The translations under genes and the position numbers were made by a program. The notes below the pieces were generated by a model that did no database searches, was not told where the DNA came from, and worked only from the letters and a program-made list of their open reading frames with translations. A stretch of 64,000 nt of DNA. Origin: Pseudomonadota bacterium. Its GTDB lineage: Bacteria; Pseudomonadota; Alphaproteobacteria; Micropepsales; Micropepsaceae. Where the stretch lies: contig JAFEEQ010000012.1 of NCBI GenBank assembly GCA_018241025.1, positions 1 through 64,000 of the forward strand. Reading direction: 5' to 3'. Shown piece after piece: positions 49,345 through 57,202 of this stretch (within the stretch, counting starts at the first letter, position 1; every line of letters begins with the position of its first letter).

Positions 49345-49929
49345 ATGGTCCGCCAGAGCGAGCGCAGCAATTCGACTATTGGCGCAATTCTCGCGGCCGC
49401 CCGCCGGTTGTTTGCGTCCGACGGATTCGATGCCGTTTCGATCGACCTGATTGCCGCGAGGGCCGGCGTCGCAAAGGGTGCCGTCTATCACCACTTCGCT
49501 TCCAAGGAAGAGATCTTCACCCGCGTGCTGGAAACGGTGCAGGCGGAAATCGCGACCGCACCGGTCCCGGCCGCCGACCGGCGCATCGCCGATCCGATGG
49601 ACGCCATCGCCGCCGGCACGCTGCGCTACCTCCTCGCCGCGACCGAGCCGGGCGCGCGCCGCATCTTGCTGATCGACGGGCCGGCGGTGATCGGCTGGCA
49701 GAAATGGCGCGCCATCGACGACCGGTTCTTCGGCGCCGGCGCCCGGGCCGCTCTCGCCTTCGCCCTTAAGAAGGCGCCGGAAAGCATCGATGCCGAGTTC
49801 CATCTGGTCATGGGCGCGGTGATGGAAGCCGCCCTCGTCTGCGCGACCGCGGCGAACCCGAAAAAAGCCGCCCGCGAACTTTCTGCCGGCTTGCTCCGCA
49901 TGCTGGAAGGTTTGCGCCCGCCTGCCTAG
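49345..49929 (+). CDS. TetR-family transcriptional regulator
   Basis: A 194-residue repressor. The N-terminal helix-turn-helix is IGAILAAARRLFASDGFDAVSIDLIAARAGVAKGAVYHHFASKEE in form; the recognition helix is VAKGAVYHHF. The C-terminal ligand-binding domain is variable (RRILLIDGPAVIGWQKWRAID). It probably represses itself and the divergent HAB-mutase-like gene through the palindromes at 49262-49298. The ligand is unknown. Confidence 0.92.
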   Translation: MVRQSERSNSTIGAILAAARRLFASDGFDAVSIDLIAARAGVAKGAVYHHFASKEEIFTRVLETVQAEIATAPVPAADRRIADPMDAIAAGTLRYLLAATEPGARRILLIDGPAVIGWQKWRAIDDRFFGAGARAALAFALKKAPESIDAEFHLVMGAVMEAALVCATAANPKKAARELSAGLLRMLEGLRPPA

Positions 49930-49960
49930 CATCGGCAAAACGAAGCCGGGGAGGATGGGC

Positions 49961-50824
49961 ATGCTGCAGTGGAAGATCGGCGAGGTCACGGTCAAGCGTG
50001 TGGTCGAGTTCGAGTCGCCCGTGGCGTTCAATGCCGAGGCTCCGTTCTTCGACGGTCTCACCGTCGAAGAGCTGCGCAAGATGCCCTGGCTCTTCCCGCA
50101 TTTCGCGAGCGAGGACGGTACGCTGAAGCTGTCGGTCCATGCCTTGCTTGTCGAAGGCCCCGGTGGGTTGAAGCTCGTCGTCGACACCTGCGTCGGCAAC
50201 GACAAGCCGCGCAACATGACGCGCCAGCGCCCGCTCCACCGCCCCTTCCTCGAACATATCGCCGAAGCCGGCTTACCGCGCGAACGCGTGAACACCGTGG
50301 TCTGCACCCATCTGCATGTCGATCATGTCGGCTGGAACACGATGCTGGGCGAGGACGGCAAGTGGATGCCGACCTTTCCGAACGCGAAGTACCTGATCGG
50401 CCGTCAGGAGTACGAGCACTGGATCAAGGACGAGGATGCCGAGCAGAAGGCGATCATGGCGGATTCGGTGAAGCCGATCTTCGACAGCGGCCTCACGCAG
50501 ATGGTCGAGATGAATCATCGCATCTCGCCGGAGGTCCGCCTGATACCGACCACCGGCCATACGCCAGGCCATGTCAGCGTCGTGATCGAGTCGCAGGGCG
50601 AAACCGCGATCATCACCGGCGACATGATGCACCACCCGGCGCAGATCGGCCGCCCCGACTGGGCACCGACCTTCGACAGCGACAAGGCGGCGGCGCGCGC
50701 GACCCGCAAGGCGATGCTGAAGGACTGGTCCGACAAGCCGATCCTGATCATCGGCACGCACTTCGCCGAGCCGACCGCAGGCCACATCGTGCGCAACGGC
50801 GACAGCTTCAAGCTCAGGGTTTAG
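49961..50824 (+). CDS. MBL-fold metallohydrolase
   Basis: A 287-residue metallo-beta-lactamase-superfamily hydrolase. The di-metal motif is VCTHLHVDHVGWN (HxHxDH), followed by TTGHTPGHVSV, the bridging Asp in IITGDMMHHPAQ and a final GTHFAEPTAGH. It resembles lactonase/quorum-quenching and related hydrolases but the substrate is unknown. The ATG at 49961 has GGGGAGG at six to seven bases; the ATG at 49955 would abut that site. It follows the TetR gene by 31 bases and may share its control. Confidence 0.9.
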   Translation: MLQWKIGEVTVKRVVEFESPVAFNAEAPFFDGLTVEELRKMPWLFPHFASEDGTLKLSVHALLVEGPGGLKLVVDTCVGNDKPRNMTRQRPLHRPFLEHIAEAGLPRERVNTVVCTHLHVDHVGWNTMLGEDGKWMPTFPNAKYLIGRQEYEHWIKDEDAEQKAIMADSVKPIFDSGLTQMVEMNHRISPEVRLIPTTGHTPGHVSVVIESQGETAIITGDMMHHPAQIGRPDWAPTFDSDKAAARATRKAMLKDWSDKPILIIGTHFAEPTAGHIVRNGDSFKLRV

Positions 50825-51345
50825 GTGAGCGCTACGGCATAAGCCTCTAAGGCAACAACAATTCTCCCTGTCACCGCCTTGTCATGTAGAAGGCTGTCAA
50901 CATCCGTTTGTTTGCCCAGTAGCGGCACCGTGATGGTGGCGTCCTCGACGATCCGCGCCGACATCGTCTCCAGCACCAGCCGCAATGCCGCCTGCGAAGC
51001 CACCGCACGCTCGGAGGCGTGGAAGAATGCCACCGGCTTACCCGCGAATTCCGTGTCGCTCACCATCCAGTCGAATGCATTCTTGAGCGAACCCGGAATC
51101 CCCCGGGCGTATTCCGGCGAGGAGATCAGGAGGCCGTCCGCCGCGGCCACCCTGCCCCGCCAATCCGCGACGGCCGCGGGCAGCGGATCGACGTCGAGAT
51201 CGGGATTGAAGGGAGGCAGTGTCGCCAGCCCCTCGAACAACGCGATCGTCATGCCGTCCGGCGCGAGCCGCATGGCCGCGTTGAGCAGGGTCGTATTGGT
51301 CGAGACCGCGCGCAGGCTTCCCGAGATCGCCAGCAGCCGGATCAC
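50821..51345 (-). CDS. NADPH-dependent FMN reductase
   Basis: A 174-residue flavodoxin-fold reductase: [18 protein letters not shown] (phosphate-binding loop), [20 protein letters not shown] (the SPEY..G.PG signature) and [11 protein letters not shown]. It reduces FMN or quinones with NAD(P)H. The start is a GTG at 51345 overlapping the stop of the PCD gene, so the two are coupled. It is convergent with the MBL hydrolase gene. Confidence 0.92.
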   Translation of the reverse strand: MIRLLAISGSLRAVSTNTTLLNAAMRLAPDGMTIALFEGLATLPPFNPDLDVDPLPAAVADWRGRVAAADGLLISSPEYARGIPGSLKNAFDWMVSDTEFAGKPVAFFHASERAVASQAALRLVLETMSARIVEDATITVPLLGKQTDVDSLLHDKAVTGRIVVALEAYAVALT

Positions 51346-51620
51346 GCCGCCCAGCCGTCCATCGCGCGCGCCATGTCGACATCCTTTTGTGTGACCCCGC
51401 CCGCATCGTGGGTCGCGAGCGTCACCTCGACCTTGTTGTAGACGTTGAACCACTCCGGATGGTGATCCATCTTTTCGGCCAGGAGCGCCACGCGCGTCAT
51501 GAATCCGAATGCCGCATTGAAATCGGCAAAGTCGAATTTGCGCGCGATCGCGTCGCGCCCGTCCACAGCCCGCCAGCCCGGCAAGCTCTTGAGCGCCGCT
51601 TCGGCACCGAGTTTTGTCAT
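51342..51620 (-). CDS. phhB: Pterin-4a-carbinolamine dehydratase
   Basis: A 92-residue PCD/DCoH protein that recycles the oxidised tetrahydrobiopterin cofactor. The active-site motif is [20 protein letters not shown] (the two His, Pro and Trp/Tyr), and the start [20 protein letters not shown] is typical. No aromatic amino-acid hydroxylase is in the window, so its partner is elsewhere or it has another role. It is coupled to an FMN reductase gene. Confidence 0.9.
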   Translation of the reverse strand: MTKLGAEAALKSLPGWRAVDGRDAIARKFDFADFNAAFGFMTRVALLAEKMDHHPEWFNVYNKVEVTLATHDAGGVTQKDVDMARAMDGWAA

Positions 51621-51656
51621 GTCGTCGTCTCCTGCTTCGCTCTAATCTAGCGCGCC

Positions 51657-52058
51657 ATGGACTGGACCCCAATCGAAGCGCCGTCGCTCGAAGACATCGA
51701 GTCGCTGGCCCATGCCGCCTTCGCCGAACTGCCCGGCGAATTCCGCAGCCTGACCGGCGACGTGACATTCCTTGTCCGCGATTTTCCGGACGAAACCACG
51801 ATCCAGGCCATGAATCTGGAAAGCGAATTCGACATTCTCGGCCTGTTTCACGGTCCGACGCTCGCCGACCAGCAGGCCGGCCGTGCCCATGGTCATGCCA
51901 CCATGATCTTTCTCTATCGCCGCCCGATCCTCGATTACTGGGCGGAGCACAGCGACAGTCTCGGCGCCATCGTCCGGCACGTCCTGATCCATGAAATCGG
52001 CCACCATTTCGGCCTTTCCGATGCCGACATGCATGCTATTGAGGACGAAGCTGGCTGA
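51657..52058 (+). CDS. Zincin-like metallopeptidase (DUF1025 family)
   Basis: A 133-residue protein with the zinc motif HEIGHHFGLSDADM (HExxHxxGxxD) near the C-terminus, preceded by a helix (LGAIVRHVLIHE). It belongs to the small family PF06262 of possible metallopeptidases whose targets are unknown. The first half supplies the fold but has no other signature. It lies upstream of the Bax-inhibitor gene by 130 bases. Confidence 0.9.
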   Translation: MDWTPIEAPSLEDIESLAHAAFAELPGEFRSLTGDVTFLVRDFPDETTIQAMNLESEFDILGLFHGPTLADQQAGRAHGHATMIFLYRRPILDYWAEHSDSLGAIVRHVLIHEIGHHFGLSDADMHAIEDEAG

Positions 52059-52119
52059 AGGATTGCCGCAGGTTCACCAAATCCGGCGATTCGGCAGGCG
52101 GATCAGCCGCTTGCACCCC

Positions 52120-52150
52120 TTGATACACGCGTCACGAATACCGATATAAT
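52120..52150 (+). promoter_or_regulatory. Candidate promoter and leader hairpin of the YccA-like gene
   Basis: A perfect TATAAT (52145-52150) and a TTGATA (52120-52125) sit 19 bases apart, slightly wide for sigma70. Just downstream, CCGGCA and TGCCGG (52159-52173) form a small hairpin directly before the GGAAGGAAGG ribosome site. Confidence 0.5.
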
Positions 52151-52188
52151 GAGCGCAACCGGCATCTTGCCGGAAGGAAGGAATTACC

Positions 52189-52935
52189 ATGGCTGACTTC
52201 AACGACCGCGCCATGCGCAGCCAGACCTCGACGACGGATGTCGTCGACCAGGGCCTGCGCGCGTACATGCTGCGCGTCTACAACTACATGCTGGTCGGGC
52301 TCGTGCTCACCGGCGCCGCCGCCTATTTCGTCTCCAGCACGCCGGGCGTCCTGGAGTTGTTCTTCCAGATGGACGAACGCACCGGCCGCTTCGGGCTATC
52401 CGCCCTGGGCTGGGTGGCCTTCCTCGCGCCCATCGCGATGGTGTTCTTCCTCTCGTTCCGCATTCAGCACATGAGTGTCGGCGCCGCACAGGCGACGTTT
52501 TGGGCCTATGCCCTGATCAACGGCATCGCCCTCTCGCCGATCGTGCTGATCTACACCGGCGCGAGCGTCGCGCAGGCCTTCTTCATCACCGCCGCCACCT
52601 TCGGCGCGATGAGCCTGTGGGGCTACACCACCCAGCGCGACCTGACCGGCTTCGGCTCGTTCCTGTTCATGGGCCTGATCGGCATCGTCATCGCCTCCGT
52701 GGTGAACATCTTCCTGCTTTCGAGCATGATGTCCTTCGTCATCTCGGTGATCGGTGTGCTCGTGTTCACGGGCCTCACCGCCTATGACACGCAGTGGATC
52801 AAGAACGCCTATGCCGAGGCGGACGACGCGACGACCGCCGGCCGCAAGGCGATCATCGGCGCACTGAAGCTCTACCTCGACTTCATCAACCTGTTCCTGA
52901 TGATCCTCCGCCTGTTCGGCAGCAGCCGCCGCTAA
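52189..52935 (+). CDS. Bax inhibitor-1/YccA-family membrane protein
   Basis: A 248-residue protein with seven membrane helices. The N-terminus is polar and the helices include YMLVGLVLTGAAAYFV and FITAATFGAMSLWGYTTQRDL. The C-terminal region has the conserved di-Asp segment LDFINLFLMILRLFG. Bacterial homologues act as pH-sensitive calcium leak channels or as modulators of the FtsH protease. A strong ribosome site (GGAAGGAAGG) precedes the ATG and a strong terminator follows. Confidence 0.95.
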   Translation: MADFNDRAMRSQTSTTDVVDQGLRAYMLRVYNYMLVGLVLTGAAAYFVSSTPGVLELFFQMDERTGRFGLSALGWVAFLAPIAMVFFLSFRIQHMSVGAAQATFWAYALINGIALSPIVLIYTGASVAQAFFITAATFGAMSLWGYTTQRDLTGFGSFLFMGLIGIVIASVVNIFLLSSMMSFVISVIGVLVFTGLTAYDTQWIKNAYAEADDATTAGRKAIIGALKLYLDFINLFLMILRLFGSSRR

Positions 52936-52956
52936 GCGGACCACGATGCAACGCGA

Positions 52957-52987
52957 AAGGCCCGGATGGCGACATCCGGGCCTTTTT
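52957..52987 (+). terminator. Strong rho-independent terminator
   Basis: A 12-base perfect stem, AAGGCCCGGATG (52957-52968) with CATCCGGGCCTT (52973-52984), closes on a GCGA tetraloop and is followed by a T-run at 52983-52987. This is the clearest intrinsic terminator in the window; it ends the Bax-inhibitor-1 transcript. Confidence 0.93.
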
Positions 52988-53022
52988 GCTTGTAGGCTTT
53001 CCCGAAAATCAGGGAGGACCCG

Positions 53023-53832
53023 TTGGCCTATGAGACGATCCTGTTCGAGAAGCGCGAGCATGTCGCGATCCTCACCCTCAACCGGCCGGAGCGGCTGAAC
53101 GCCATCTCCGCCGCCCTGCGCGCCGACGTCACCGCCGCCGTCGCCGAGGCCCTCGCCGACGACGATGCGCGCGTCCTGGTTGTCACTGGCGCCGGACGCG
53201 GATTCTGCTCCGGTGCCGATCTGAGCGCCGCGCAATCCGGCATTCGCGGCACCCTGCCCCCGCCGGCCAACCAGGCCGAGCGTATCGACGAGGATGGCTG
53301 GGTCGGGCGCTGGGCCAAGATGTGGGCGCATTTCGACAAGCCGGTCATCGCAGCCGTGAACGGCATCGCCGCGGGCGCCGGTATGAGCACCGCGCTCGCC
53401 GCCGATCTGCGCATCGGCTCCGAGCACACGCGCTTCAAGACCGTGTTCATCGAACGCAATCTCTCGCCCGACTCCGGGTTGAGTTGGTTTCTGCCGCGCA
53501 TCGTCGGCTATGCCCGCGCCGCCGACCTCATCTTCACCAGCCGGATGGTCGGTGCCGACGAAGCCTATCGGCTTGGCCTGATCGACCGCCTCGTCGCGCA
53601 TGAGAACCTGCTCGAGGAAGCTGTGAAGGTCGCCAACGAGATGACGCAATGGCCGCCGGTCGCGCTGCGCGTCTCCAAACGCGTGCTCCAGCACAATTTC
53701 GATGCTCCGCTCGACGACGCGATGAAATACGAGAGCGTCGGCCTCGGCCTCGCCCGCCGCGCCACCAACGATGCAAAGGAATCGCTCGCGGCCTTCGCCG
53801 AGAAGCGCAAGGCGAACTACACCGGAACCTAG
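53023..53832 (+). CDS. Crotonase-family isomerase/hydratase with atypical active site
   Basis: A 269-residue crotonase fold with ILTLNRPERLNAIS and the CSGADLSAAQ oxyanion loop. Where enoyl-CoA hydratases carry their first catalytic Glu it reads AAGAGMSTALA, without an acidic residue. The second site reads ERNLSPDSGLSWFLPR, where Asp stands in place of Glu, like PaaG isomerases that use an Asp. It is therefore more likely an isomerase than a hydratase. The start is a TTG with GGGAGG five bases before it. Confidence 0.88.
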   Translation: MAYETILFEKREHVAILTLNRPERLNAISAALRADVTAAVAEALADDDARVLVVTGAGRGFCSGADLSAAQSGIRGTLPPPANQAERIDEDGWVGRWAKMWAHFDKPVIAAVNGIAAGAGMSTALAADLRIGSEHTRFKTVFIERNLSPDSGLSWFLPRIVGYARAADLIFTSRMVGADEAYRLGLIDRLVAHENLLEEAVKVANEMTQWPPVALRVSKRVLQHNFDAPLDDAMKYESVGLGLARRATNDAKESLAAFAEKRKANYTGT

Positions 53833-54200
53833 ATGCTCGCCGCCTTGAGCAGCTTTTTGTCGAACACGCGCAGCACCTGCACGAGGTCGTGGCCGCGCTT
53901 CAGGATGTGACCGGTCGCGGCGATCACGGCATACATGCCCTGCCTGTCGCGCAGCTTCGGCCGCTTCTCGACCCGGAACAGCGGCATCTCGCTCGCGCGG
54001 CGGAAGATCGAGAACACCGCGACCTCGTCGCGGAAGTCAATCGCATAGTCGCGCCATTCGCCGGCGGCGACCATCCGTCCATAAACCGTGAGAATACGCC
54101 CGAGTTCCTGGCGGTCGAATGCCACCTGTGGAGCCGTCTGTTCCGTCCGCGCGGCTGGCGTCTGCACCGCGCGGAGGAAGGCTATGGGTTCTTCCGCCAT
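53829..54200 (-). CDS. DUF2794 protein
   Basis: A 123-residue protein of the alphaproteobacterial DUF2794 family: VAFDRQELGRILTVYGRMVAAGEWRDYAIDF, SIFRRASEMPLFRVEKRPKL and ILKRGHDLVQVLRVFDKK are its conserved segments. Its function is unknown and it has no membrane segment. The ATG at 54200 was preferred to an upstream TTG. Its end overlaps the crotonase gene on the other strand by four bases. Confidence 0.9.
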   Translation of the reverse strand: MAEEPIAFLRAVQTPAARTEQTAPQVAFDRQELGRILTVYGRMVAAGEWRDYAIDFRDEVAVFSIFRRASEMPLFRVEKRPKLRDRQGMYAVIAATGHILKRGHDLVQVLRVFDKKLLKAASI

Positions 54201-54252
54201 CGACCCAAGTCTGTCCCTGTCACGGGACTGTCGCAAGCCTCGAAGCGCAAAT

Positions 54253-54909
54253 TCAGCGCTTGACCGCCAGCATCACCCCGTCGCCGACCGTTGCCAGCGC
54301 CATGTCGACCCGCGTATCCGCCTGGATCTTCGAATTCAGCGCACGCAGCGCCACCGTGTCGGCGTCGGTCTCTTTCGGATCGGCCACGGCGCCGCTCCAC
54401 AGCATGTTGTCCAGCGCGACGAGACCGCCCGGCCGCAACAGCTTCAGAACCCGCTCGTAATAGCCGTCATAGTTTGTCTTGTCGGCATCGATGAAGGCGA
54501 GGTCGAACGGTCCCTCGCCTGCCGCGATCATTTTATCGAGCGCGTCGAGACCCGGCCCGAGGCGCAGATCGATCTTCCCGGCGACGCCGGCCTCGTCCCA
54601 GTAGCCGCGTGCCTTGTCGGTGAATTCCTTCGAGACATCGAGGCAGACGATGCGGCCATCAGCCGGCATGGCGAGTGCGACACTGAGCGCGCTGTAGCCG
54701 GTGAAGGTTCCGATCTCGACATAGCGTTTCGCGCCCGTCAGTTTCGCCAGAACCTGCAGGAACGCGCCCTGCTCTGGCGCGATCTGCATCATCGCATTGG
54801 GCATTTTCCCCGTTTCGATGCGGCAACGGGTCTGTGCCGGCACCTCGCGTGCGCCGGTCTTGCTGAGGTAAGCCATCAGCGAGTCGGTGGCCTTTACGAA
54901 TCGCCCCAT
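54253..54909 (-). CDS. O-methyltransferase (caffeoyl-CoA OMT-like)
   Basis: A 218-residue cation-dependent O-methyltransferase of family 3: VEIGTFTGYSALSVALAMP is the SAM site, IVCLDVSKEF the acidic strand, FIDADKTNYDGYYE supplies the metal-binding Asp and ALDNMLWSG is typical. It methylates catechol-like hydroxyls; the substrate is unknown. The ATG at 54909 has AGGAG at nine bases. It lies upstream of the DUF2794 gene on the same strand. Confidence 0.93.
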   Translation of the reverse strand: MGRFVKATDSLMAYLSKTGAREVPAQTRCRIETGKMPNAMMQIAPEQGAFLQVLAKLTGAKRYVEIGTFTGYSALSVALAMPADGRIVCLDVSKEFTDKARGYWDEAGVAGKIDLRLGPGLDALDKMIAAGEGPFDLAFIDADKTNYDGYYERVLKLLRPGGLVALDNMLWSGAVADPKETDADTVALRALNSKIQADTRVDMALATVGDGVMLAVKR

Positions 54910-55095
54910 CACAATCTCCTGATCGGCTGCCTTCGAACTGCCGCAATTGGACCACGCGCGGGTCAAGATTGCGGACGATACCTGCCTTTGCCGGCGGTCC
55001 TGAGTTGACGGGTGGACCTGGAGCGAATCAAGCCCCCCAGCCCTTTCCTTCGGGCAGCCCCGATAGGTCCGCCGGTTCTTTTCCCACAAAATCCG

Positions 55096-55467
55096 TTATT
55101 CGCCGCCTGCCAGGTTGCTGATGTTCGCGCCCATCTGGCCGAAAAGGCCGCCGATGGCGCCGACCAGAACCGTGATCACCGTTCCGACCGGCAGCACGAT
55201 CAGCGCGACATGTCCGAGAATATTGGCCGCGCTGATGCCGATGAGGCCGCTGGTACCGCCGACCACGGCACCGCCAAGCGCGCCGCGCGCATAGCCTTGC
55301 GCGAAGTCCCGCGCGTAGAACAGTCCAGCCAGTCCTGCGAACATCATCGCGCCGAACTCGTAGAAATTGACCCGCACCCAGGGAACATAGTGCCCGACCG
55401 CGACCATCGTCAGTTCCAGCAGAATGCCGGTCACGGCCGCGCGTTGAAGAAGTCTTCCGTCGAACAA
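55096..55467 (-). CDS. Small membrane protein, paralogue B
   Basis: About 123 residues with four hydrophobic helices separated by glycine-rich turns (ARGALGGAVVGGTSGLIGIS). It matches the upstream paralogue (55528-55869) in pattern: LLELTMVAVGHYV versus LLQLAMVVAGHFI, GGAVVGG versus GGAVAGG. The start is a TTG with AGGA seven bases upstream, since no ATG is in frame; the TTG at 55509 is an alternative. No known family is recognised. Confidence 0.7.
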   Translation of the reverse strand: MFDGRLLQRAAVTGILLELTMVAVGHYVPWVRVNFYEFGAMMFAGLAGLFYARDFAQGYARGALGGAVVGGTSGLIGISAANILGHVALIVLPVGTVITVLVGAIGGLFGQMGANISNLAGGE

Positions 55468-55527
55468 AACGGTCCTGCCTTGCGATCCAGAACCGATCCT
55501 AGTCCGCAATGATGGCGGATCAACGGC

Positions 55528-55869
55528 TCAACCGGTCACCTTTCCGATGGCGCCGCCGATGACACCGGCAACTGCCGAGCCCAATGTTCCGAAGACGAGA
55601 ATTCCGGCCGCCGTATCGCCAAGCAGCACCGACACCGCGATTCCAACGATGGCACATATCCCGCCGGCGACCGCTCCGCCCAGCGCCGCGCCACCCCAAC
55701 CGGAGATGCCACGCCCGTAAATCCATCCGGCGATCAGCGAAATCGCCATGCCGCCGAGGGCAAATCCATAAAGCGCAATCGCTTCGATGAAATGCCCCGC
55801 GACCACCATCGCGAGCTGGAGCAGCGTTCCGATCAGTGTGGCCGAACGCAGTTTTGCCATGTCGAGCAT
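55528..55869 (-). CDS. Small membrane protein, paralogue A
   Basis: A 113-residue protein with four membrane helices rich in Gly and Ala, including SATLIGTLLQLAMVVAGHFI, ALGGAVAGGICAIVGIAV and LGSAVAGVIGGAIGKVTG with glycine-zipper-like spacing. AGGAG lies seven bases before the ATG at 55869. It is a tandem paralogue of the next gene; both are unrecognised. The pair stands between an O-methyltransferase gene and an exported SRPBCC gene. Confidence 0.75.
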   Translation of the reverse strand: MLDMAKLRSATLIGTLLQLAMVVAGHFIEAIALYGFALGGMAISLIAGWIYGRGISGWGGAALGGAVAGGICAIVGIAVSVLLGDTAAGILVFGTLGSAVAGVIGGAIGKVTG

Positions 55870-55879
55870 CGCGATCTCC

Positions 55880-56476
55880 TCAAGGTTTCTGACCGACGGA
55901 ATCCGTCATCGTCTTGGCATCGACCGCCCAGTTAGCGCGCTTGCCGCCGAGATAGTCCGCAAGCGCGGCGAAGACTTCGGCATTTCCGGCGCGGAAGTGT
56001 TCGTACATCGAGTCGAAATCGGCGCCCTCGCCATAGCCGACGCCGGACTCGGTGATGCGGCAACGCCCATCGCCGAGATCGTCGATGACGATCACCGTGC
56101 GGATCTTGTCGATCACCGCCTGCTTGAACGGCCCCTTCGACGGCACATGCGCGTTGTGCAGCACCAGCAGCCGGTCGGGAACATAAGCGACTATGCGGTT
56201 CCGGATGTCGTCCGGATCGCCGATCTTCGCGTCCGGCGAGTAGGAGGCTTCGATCATCCCGTCATTGGCGAGGGTCACATGCGCCACCGCTGCGCCCCAG
56301 CCCGTGAAGCCCTCATCGGTAGTGAATGCCGCCCAGATCTGTGCCGGCGTCGCCTTCACCGTCAGCTCGAGCTGTTGCACCCGGCTGCCATTTGCCTCGC
56401 GAAACGAGGTGTCCCGGAGGTCGGCCGCCGCGGCCGGAACCGTCAGCGCCAGCAAAGCGATCAGAATATGCTTCAT
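55880..56476 (-). CDS. Exported SRPBCC-domain protein
   Basis: A 198-residue protein with a short signal peptide (KHILIALLALTVPAAAADL, cut near residue 18) and an SRPBCC/AHSA1-like domain: ELTVKATPAQIWAAFTTDEGFTGW, then ITESGVGYGEGADFDSMYEHF. Most SRPBCC proteins are cytoplasmic, so export is notable. Its ATG overlaps the stop of a TetR gene, and the two are coupled. The ligand is unknown. Confidence 0.85.
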   Translation of the reverse strand: MKHILIALLALTVPAAAADLRDTSFREANGSRVQQLELTVKATPAQIWAAFTTDEGFTGWGAAVAHVTLANDGMIEASYSPDAKIGDPDDIRNRIVAYVPDRLLVLHNAHVPSKGPFKQAVIDKIRTVIVIDDLGDGRCRITESGVGYGEGADFDSMYEHFRAGNAEVFAALADYLGGKRANWAVDAKTMTDSVGQKP

Positions 56477-57072
56477 GTCGTCTCCCCTGTTTTCACCTCA
56501 AGCCGCGCGATGTAGTCGCGAAGCATCGCCACCGATTGATCGAAGGCATCGAGCTTGCGGTGCGCCCGCGCCTGCATCACGCCGCCCTCCATCGTGGTGA
56601 GCGTGAACACCGCCAGTGCGTGACGGTCGATGTCGACCGGCAGCCGCGGCCCGGCCTCGCGGTAGCACTGCTCGATCGCCGCGACCCAGCCGTCGAAATT
56701 CACCGCGATCAGTTCGCGCACCGGCGGATCGGGCTCATGGATTTCGAGCGCCAGATTGCCGATCGGGCAGCCATAGAAGCAGTCGCTATTCACCAGATGC
56801 CCGCGGTAATGCGCCAGCAGCGCGAACACCTTCTCAATGGGATCGCTGACGCCGTCCCAAGCCGGCATCAGCAGCATCGGATAGATGCCGTCGCGATACA
56901 ACCTGAGGACTTCGACCAGCAGATCCTGCTTGGTCGGGAAGAAGTGGTAGAGGCTGCCGCTGTTGGCGTTTGCCGCGCGCAGGATGTCGGCGATGCTGGT
57001 CGCGTCGTAACCTTTCTCGGCAAACAACGTCATCGCCGTCATGAGCAGCCTGGTCCGCGTGTCTTCCGCCAT
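56473..57072 (-). CDS. TetR-family transcriptional regulator
   Basis: A 199-residue repressor. The helix-turn-helix is TRTRLLMTAMTLFAEKGYDATSIADILRAANANSGSLYHFF in form, with recognition helix ANSGSLYHFF. The C-terminal domain has the TetR_C segment HLVNSDCFYGCPIGNLALE found in YxaF/LmrA-like regulators. The ATG at 57072 is preferred; a TTG at 57102 would lie inside the likely operator. It is coupled to the exported SRPBCC gene, its probable target along with itself. Confidence 0.92.
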   Translation of the reverse strand: MAEDTRTRLLMTAMTLFAEKGYDATSIADILRAANANSGSLYHFFPTKQDLLVEVLRLYRDGIYPMLLMPAWDGVSDPIEKVFALLAHYRGHLVNSDCFYGCPIGNLALEIHEPDPPVRELIAVNFDGWVAAIEQCYREAGPRLPVDIDRHALAVFTLTTMEGGVMQARAHRKLDAFDQSVAMLRDYIARLEVKTGETT

Positions 57073-57082
57073 TGCCGCATAC

Positions 57083-57098
57083 TTGATTGAACGATCAA
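57083..57098 (-). promoter_or_regulatory. Operator-like palindrome of the TetR-SRPBCC pair
   Basis: TTGATTG (57083-57089) and CGATCAA (57092-57098) form an inverted repeat with a single mismatch around AA, 10 bases before the chosen TetR start. Its position and size fit a TetR autoregulatory site. Confidence 0.55.
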
Positions 57099-57202
57099 CC
57101 AAGTCAATCCACCTGTGGGCGTGTCCGATCTTTAAGCTCGCCGAACTTGCGGTATGGGGTGCGGTTCTCTAAGCAAATCCCGGCTTTTCACACCCGGGCG
57201 CC

